From: an uncultured Oscillospiraceae bacterium
GTDB lineage: Bacteria > Bacillota > Clostridia > Oscillospirales > Oscillospiraceae
Direction of reading: 5' to 3'
DNA length: 26,291 nt
Assembly (NCBI GenBank): GCA_934591895.1
Contig: CAKTPP010000017.1
Coordinates: 1-26,291, forward strand
This document shows, piece after piece, positions 22,846-26,291 of the stretch (position 1 is its first letter; every line of letters begins with the position of its first letter). The position numbers and the translations under genes were made by a program. The notes below the pieces were generated by a model. It was not told the origin of the DNA. It made no database searches and was given only the letters and a program-made list of their open reading frames with translations.

Positions 22846-23505
22846 ATGACATTTATTTTATTACGAGTCTCGTTGATCCTGCTCTGTCTGGGCGTTGCCT
22901 TTCTGATCGCGGCCGCGGTGATCTTCGTCAAGCTGAAGATCTGGGTCGTCCTTGCCGACCTGAGCGGCAAGACGGCGCAGCAGTCGATCGAACGTCTGCG
23001 CAGTCAGAGCGGTCAGGCGGCACCGCGCCAGAGGCACTTTTCCTATGTGGCCAACAGCGGCGCGATCTGGCGCGGCAAGGGCACGGGGCGTCTTTCCAAA
23101 AAGGAGACCGAGCCGCTCGGCCGCCGAACGGAGCAGACGCTTCCGCTGAACCAAATGGGAGCAGATCCGGACGGCACGATGCCGCTGGATCAGGGAGATC
23201 CGGACGGCACGATGCCGCTGGATCAGCTGAATACGGACGGCACGATGCCGCTGGATCAGGCAGATACGGACGGCACGATGCCGCTGGATCAGGCAGGTCT
23301 GGACGGCACAATGCCGCTGGATCAGGAGACCGGCATTCTGGGAGACGCGGCGGCTGCCGCATCGGATCCGGGGGCGACGGTCGTAATGGCGCCCGAGCCC
23401 GAGCCGGAATGCCCCATCCCGCACGGTGACTTTGTCCTGCTGGAGCAGACCGTGCTCATCCACACACAGGAAGTGATCCCGCAGCAGAGCGAGTTTCACA
23501 TCTGA
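22846..23505 (+). CDS. Single-pass membrane protein with tandem DGTMPLDQ repeats
   Basis: A 219-residue protein of no recognised family. Residues 4-32 are a hydrophobic helix, followed by a basic juxtamembrane part (KLKIWVVLADLSGKTAQQ..., R-rich to about 95). Then come EQTLPL, five exact DGTMPLDQ units at an 11-residue period (109-163) and a late GATVVM site, and a Glu/Pro-rich tail. The central Thr of each unit has a hydrophobic residue at +3, like the repeats of the FHA protein encoded three genes upstream. Inference: a membrane scaffold phosphorylated by the adjacent kinase and bound by FHA domains. GGGAGGGCGG precedes the ATG, 15 bases after the kinase stop. Confidence 0.85.
   Translation: MTFILLRVSLILLCLGVAFLIAAAVIFVKLKIWVVLADLSGKTAQQSIERLRSQSGQAAPRQRHFSYVANSGAIWRGKGTGRLSKKETEPLGRRTEQTLPLNQMGADPDGTMPLDQGDPDGTMPLDQLNTDGTMPLDQADTDGTMPLDQAGLDGTMPLDQETGILGDAAAAASDPGATVVMAPEPEPECPIPHGDFVLLEQTVLIHTQEVIPQQSEFHI
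23170..23334 (+). repeat. Five tandem 33-bp repeats encoding DGTMPLDQ-xxx
   Basis: Five in-frame 33-base units, the 24 bases coding DGTMPLDQ nearly invariant and the next 9 variable (GDP, LNT, ADT, AGL, ETG). Near-identity at the DNA level indicates recent expansion, and copy number may vary between strains. Confidence 0.95.
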
Positions 23506-23546
23506 ATTTGCTGGCAAAATAATTTAACATACAAAGGAGAAGCATT

Positions 23547-24848
23547 ATGAAAAAAAGGGTTTTGTTAAGAATCCTGACTGTTGTGCTCGTTTGCACGATG
23601 CTGCTGGGTCTCGTCGGCTTTGCGCCGATGGTCGAGACCTTGTCCGGTACGCAGCAGACGATCGCTGCGGTCGACGGCTCGACCGGCGATATCAAGGACA
23701 CGCCGGATGCGGGCGGCACAGACAAGGACACCGGCGACGCCGGGGATGCGGGCGAGAAAGAGCCCGATCCGGATCCCGAGCCGAAGCCTGAGCCGAAGCC
23801 GGACGAGTGCATTGTCAAGATCGAGCAGCTGGATGGCGGCACGATCACCTGCGAGCAGCTCCCGGAAAACGGACAGGTTAAGATCGGCACGGAGCTGACC
23901 TTCACGGTCAGCAAGGCGGAAAACGTGGTGTCTTCCGAGCTGGTCGCGGTCCGTGTGAACGGGAAAGCTCTGGACATCAACAAGAAGGGCGAGTTCACCG
24001 TCACCGTTACGGAGGACACCACGATCTCGGCGGAGTTCTTCGGCATCCGGAGCATCAAGGTTCAGGATGCGGATAAGTGGACGCAGAGCAAGAACGTCAC
24101 GATCGAGACGATCGGCAGCGTGTCCGGCGTGTCGTATCAGAAGCCGAACGGCGAGAATGTGGCCATCACGGGCAACACCTTCGAGGTGACTGACAACATC
24201 GGCGAGAAGCCGGTCAAGTACAAGATCACGGTCAACGGCGACGGCCAGACGGCCGAGACAACGGTTGAGGTCAGCAAGATCGACTGTACTGCACCAGAGG
24301 CAAACTATACTTTTCGGAGTAAGAAAGACAAAATCATAGGAACTGTCACCGTAACCGGAGAGACGAAGATCAGCGCACCGTTGACGTTTACATATACCGC
24401 TTGGGTCGCTGGCGCGCCGGTGGACTCGGGCGTTTTGAACCATAGCACAAACAACACATATGAATTCAAGGCGAAAAGATATTATAACGAGGAAGAGATT
24501 CGATATACTGTGAGCGGGAAGGATGAAGCCGGAAACGACGCGATCATCCATGGTAATGTGGGTATCGTTTGCAACGTGCTTGATGGTGTGGCCGATAGCG
24601 CATGCGAATGGGTTGGCGGAAAGTCCCAAATCCGCGTGATGTTTGCGGGAATCCCTGTAAATGATCTGAAGGTGGAAGCAACGTGCGATGGCCAGGTGTC
24701 AAAAGAGCCATTGTTCAAAGACGACAAAACACTTAAGGACTATGTCCAGCCCTCTGGGGAAATTGAGATTCCAATCAGCGCGCTCAATATTGCACCTTAT
24801 ACGAAACGGGGCGGACGCACGTGCCGAGATCGAGGCGCAAAAGGATGA
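23547..24848 (+). CDS. Secreted Ig-like-domain protein, 3' end disrupted
   Basis: The reading frame encodes 433 residues. A signal peptide (MKKRVLLRILTVVLVCTMLLGLVGFA) is followed by an acidic/Pro linker (DPDPEPKPEPKPDE, about 73-88), then beta-rich Ig-like domains (FTVTVTEDTTISAEFFG; GEKPVKYKITVNGDGQTAETTVEV; YTVSGKDEAGNDA). AAGGAGA precedes the ATG, 41 bases after the repeat protein gene, and it is probably the exported end-product of the operon. From about 24290 GC falls sharply compared with the upstream part of the same gene. The last 15 or so residues (TKRGGRTCRDRGAKG) look like out-of-frame reading. Deleting one G of the run at 24808-24811 would continue the protein to 25380; alternatively removal of a 553-bp segment would join it to the frame at 25381. 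Confidence 0.75.
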   Translation: MKKRVLLRILTVVLVCTMLLGLVGFAPMVETLSGTQQTIAAVDGSTGDIKDTPDAGGTDKDTGDAGDAGEKEPDPDPEPKPEPKPDECIVKIEQLDGGTITCEQLPENGQVKIGTELTFTVSKAENVVSSELVAVRVNGKALDINKKGEFTVTVTEDTTISAEFFGIRSIKVQDADKWTQSKNVTIETIGSVSGVSYQKPNGENVAITGNTFEVTDNIGEKPVKYKITVNGDGQTAETTVEVSKIDCTAPEANYTFRSKKDKIIGTVTVTGETKISAPLTFTYTAWVAGAPVDSGVLNHSTNNTYEFKAKRYYNEEEIRYTVSGKDEAGNDAIIHGNVGIVCNVLDGVADSACEWVGGKSQIRVMFAGIPVNDLKVEATCDGQVSKEPLFKDDKTLKDYVQPSGEIEIPISALNIAPYTKRGGRTCRDRGAKG

Positions 24849-25380
24849 TGCGCTGTATAAGCCCGTGTCGGCGGACACGGTCGGCATGGGAGAAACAGGG
24901 GTCAAAATAGTGGGAAAGGTTCTGGATCATTTCCTGCCCGGAACGGGTGAAATTATTGACACGCTGAACAAATATGCCTATAAACCGGCAAAAAAAGCGG
25001 GCAAGACTATAATTGCTGCAGATGAATATTTCGCTTCTGGAGGCGAACTGTCGCCGCACGTCAAAACGGCATACGGATGGTATGTGGATGTGTTTGAGGT
25101 AAAATGTATAACGGTTGACGGCGGCTTTGTCCTGATGCCTACCAAAGATACGTATGCGAGGATCAATGAGAAATTGCAAGAGCTGGAGGCGCTGAAGCAA
25201 AAGGGGTTAGATCAGGGAGCAACGGAAGCGGATAGAGAAACGATAGCGATTTACGACTTGCTGATGAAGGGAAAACCGGAGGGCATAAAAGGCGCAGAGG
25301 TTGCAAAATGGTTCTATGAGAAGTCCTGCGCGCATCCGGAAATCTTGTACGAATATCGCGAAATTTTTAGTTTTAGTTAA
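24811..25380 (+). pseudogene. Out-of-frame C-terminal continuation or cassette
   Basis: The +1 frame after the GGGG run reads ADARAEIEAQKDDALYKPVSADTVG... to a TAA at 25380, about 189 residues with no stop. It contains HFLPGTGEIIDTLNKYAYKPAKKAGKTI, AYGWYVDVFEVKCITVDGGFVLMPTK and a helical Lys/Glu-rich end. It is unrelated to any family I recognise. It lacks a good ribosome site of its own (an in-frame ATG at 24888 has none), so it is most likely the C-terminus of the secreted protein, separated by a one-base frameshift that may be real or a sequencing error. Base composition is lower in GC than the module upstream. Confidence 0.55.
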
Positions 25381-25391
25381 GATCGAGGCGC
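24827..25391. repeat. 12-bp direct repeats bounding a 553-bp segment
   Basis: AGATCGAGGCGC occurs at 24827-24838 and again at 25380-25391, offset 553 bp. Since 553 leaves remainder 1 on division by three, recombination between them would place the frame of the secreted protein directly onto the open frame beginning at 25381. Confidence 0.6.
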
Positions 25392-25743
25392 TTTTCGCAC
25401 AGTCAACGTGGTCGTGCGCCCACTAAGTAGCAATGCGGCGCTTGAGAGCGTGGGAAATTCAAGCGAGACGGTGGTCGTGCATGCATCCCAGCCGGCCATT
25501 TCGGACGAACGACTCATTGAGCACTGTCAGCAGGAGAGCACCTTTGAGTACCGCCGCGCAATTCTAAATGTATCGGATGCCGTTTGCAATATGGACTTTG
25601 CAACGGCTGTGCTGATCGCGCTGAACAACGAAATAGATTTGGAATATGTTCGATATGTGTTGAGCCGGCGTGCGGAGGGGAAAACGCTTATATGCGTAAA
25701 TGATATTCGTCTGGATCCGCAAAGATATGGGCGGGTGGATTAA
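25381..25743 (+). pseudogene. Probable displaced C-terminus of the secreted protein
   Basis: The frame opens right after the TAA at 25378-25380. It reads DRGAFRTVNVVVRPLSSNAALESV, which looks like the closing strand of an Ig-like domain (compare KDEAGNDA... in the secreted protein), then a different acidic helical region (ISDERLIEHCQQESTFEYRRAILNVSDAV...DLEYVRYVLSRRAEGKTLICVNDIRLDPQRYGRVD). The first possible start is GTG at 25408, without a ribosome site and within the Ig-like strand, so it does not look like an independent gene. I read it as a former or alternative C-terminal cassette. The family is not recognised. Confidence 0.5.
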
Positions 25744-25753
25744 CAATGCGGTG

Positions 25754-26032
25754 ATGAAACTGAAAAATGCCGACCCGGCGTCGGATGGATATCAGGAATT
25801 GATCCAGGATGTCCGTCTGCAGTTTGAGACGGCAAAAGAAGCGCAGTTGTCTTTTTATTCAATGCTTGCAAAGAATGCGTCTCCAAAGGAGAGGGAGCGC
25901 TTCAAAAAGATTGAAGACAGCATCCAGTCGATGTCTTTGCTGGATGTGGCACCCGGTGAAATCTATGACTACGAAGACGAGAGATACTTTTTGATAGACT
26001 ATATCATGGACGGAGATGTCACATTAGAATGA
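25754..26032 (+). CDS. Small acidic hypothetical protein
   Basis: About 92 residues from ATG at 25754 (MKLKNADPASDGYQELIQD...), or a few more from ATG at 25727 or 25700; none has a good ribosome site. The N-terminal two thirds are predicted helical (VRLQFETAKEAQLSFYSMLAKNASPKERERFKKIEDSIQ) and the end is strongly acidic (EIYDYEDERYFLIDYIMDGDVTLE). No family recognised. It follows the displaced C-terminus by about 10 bases in another frame and shares its lower GC. Position and acidity would suit a partner or immunity-type protein for the secreted protein's tip, but that is speculation; it could also be a frameshifted extension of the previous frame. Confidence 0.5.
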   Translation: MKLKNADPASDGYQELIQDVRLQFETAKEAQLSFYSMLAKNASPKERERFKKIEDSIQSMSLLDVAPGEIYDYEDERYFLIDYIMDGDVTLE

Positions 26033-26132
26033 ATAGTGCTCTGTTCGCCGAAACAGTGCGGCTCGCGCAGCAGGCACGCGGCACATATGCACAACACATG
26101 GACGACGAAAAAATAAAATGAGAAAAGCGCGG

Positions 26133-26173
26133 CGCGCCCGCAGGACCTGAGTTCCTGCGGGCGCGTGTTTTTT
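26133..26173 (+). terminator. Strong intrinsic terminator of the kinase module
   Basis: A 13-bp stem CGCGCCCGCAGGA / TCCTGCGGGCGCG with a 7-base loop, followed by TG and six T. It ends the transcript that contains the FHA-to-small-ORF run. The last 118 bases of the window are AT-richer, include a GCGCAA...TTGCGC inverted pair (26208-26237), and hold no complete gene. Confidence 0.88.
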
Positions 26174-26291
26174 GCGCCCGGGCGCGAAATCGCGCGTCCT
26201 TCTGCCGGCGCAATTGATAATGTACAATAAGTTGCGCAAATTGAAAAGAGCATAAAAGAAGACATAGCTTGCAGGCTCTGGTAGAATGAAG

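Noticed and set aside
19869..23334. CRISPR array or other DNA-level repeat array
   Set aside because: The repeats are in frame within two proteins, short, and without unique spacers of constant length; they encode peptide motifs.

Overview
The window looks like a chromosomal segment of a GC-rich anaerobic Firmicute, most plausibly an Oscillospiraceae-type gut clostridium. This inference rests on four things: very high GC at third codon positions, strong AGGAGG-type ribosome binding sites with several TTG/GTG starts, ferredoxin-dependent 2-oxoacid metabolism, and AgrC/LytTR-type signalling. No tRNA, rRNA, CRISPR array or transposase was seen.

Left part (1-3423, minus strand). A strong hairpin terminator at 99-140 is followed by a DUF1643 protein and a TM1266-family (hydrogenase-regulator-like) small protein. 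A 337-base intergenic region then holds copy 1 of a structured repeat. Next come a LarA-type nickel-pincer racemase/epimerase homologue and a GntR/FadR-family regulator.

Centre-left (3424-12960, plus strand). Divergent from the regulator, across an intergenic region carrying three GntR-type palindromes (GTC-W-GAC core), is a catabolic run: MFS transporter, four-subunit 2-oxoacid:ferredoxin oxidoreductase (delta-alpha-beta-gamma), sodium:solute symporter, class III (CaiB/BaiF) CoA-transferase, D-2-hydroxyacid dehydrogenase. With the racemase these make a coherent route: import a 2-hydroxyacid, set its configuration, oxidise it to a 2-oxoacid, decarboxylate to acyl-CoA with reduction of ferredoxin, then exchange the CoA. 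The substrate cannot be read from sequence. A separately promoted DUF362/ferredoxin protein follows.

Centre-right (13215-18823). A leftward MTA/SAH nucleosidase is divergent from an Agr-like LytTR response regulator. The regulator is followed by two tandem paralogous AgrC-like histidine kinases whose catalytic halves are nearly identical. After a hairpin-rich 549-base spacer comes an orphan LytTR regulator with a degenerate receiver domain.

Right part (19101-26032). This is a Ser/Thr phosphorylation module: FHA protein, PP2C phosphatase, membrane Ser/Thr kinase with a non-PASTA outer domain, and a small membrane protein with five tandem 11-residue DGTMPLDQ repeats. Matching Gly-Thr-hydrophobic repeats lie in the linker of the FHA protein. 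Together they suggest multivalent phosphothreonine docking that is tuned by the kinase and phosphatase. The module ends in a secreted Ig-like protein whose 3' end is AT-richer, frame-broken, and followed by what looks like a displaced C-terminus and a small orphan ORF. A strong terminator closes the unit at 26133-26173.

Four copies (one partial) of an intergenic structured repeat punctuate the window. In three of them a 13-nt loop is invariant while the stem beneath it changes with mostly preserved pairing.
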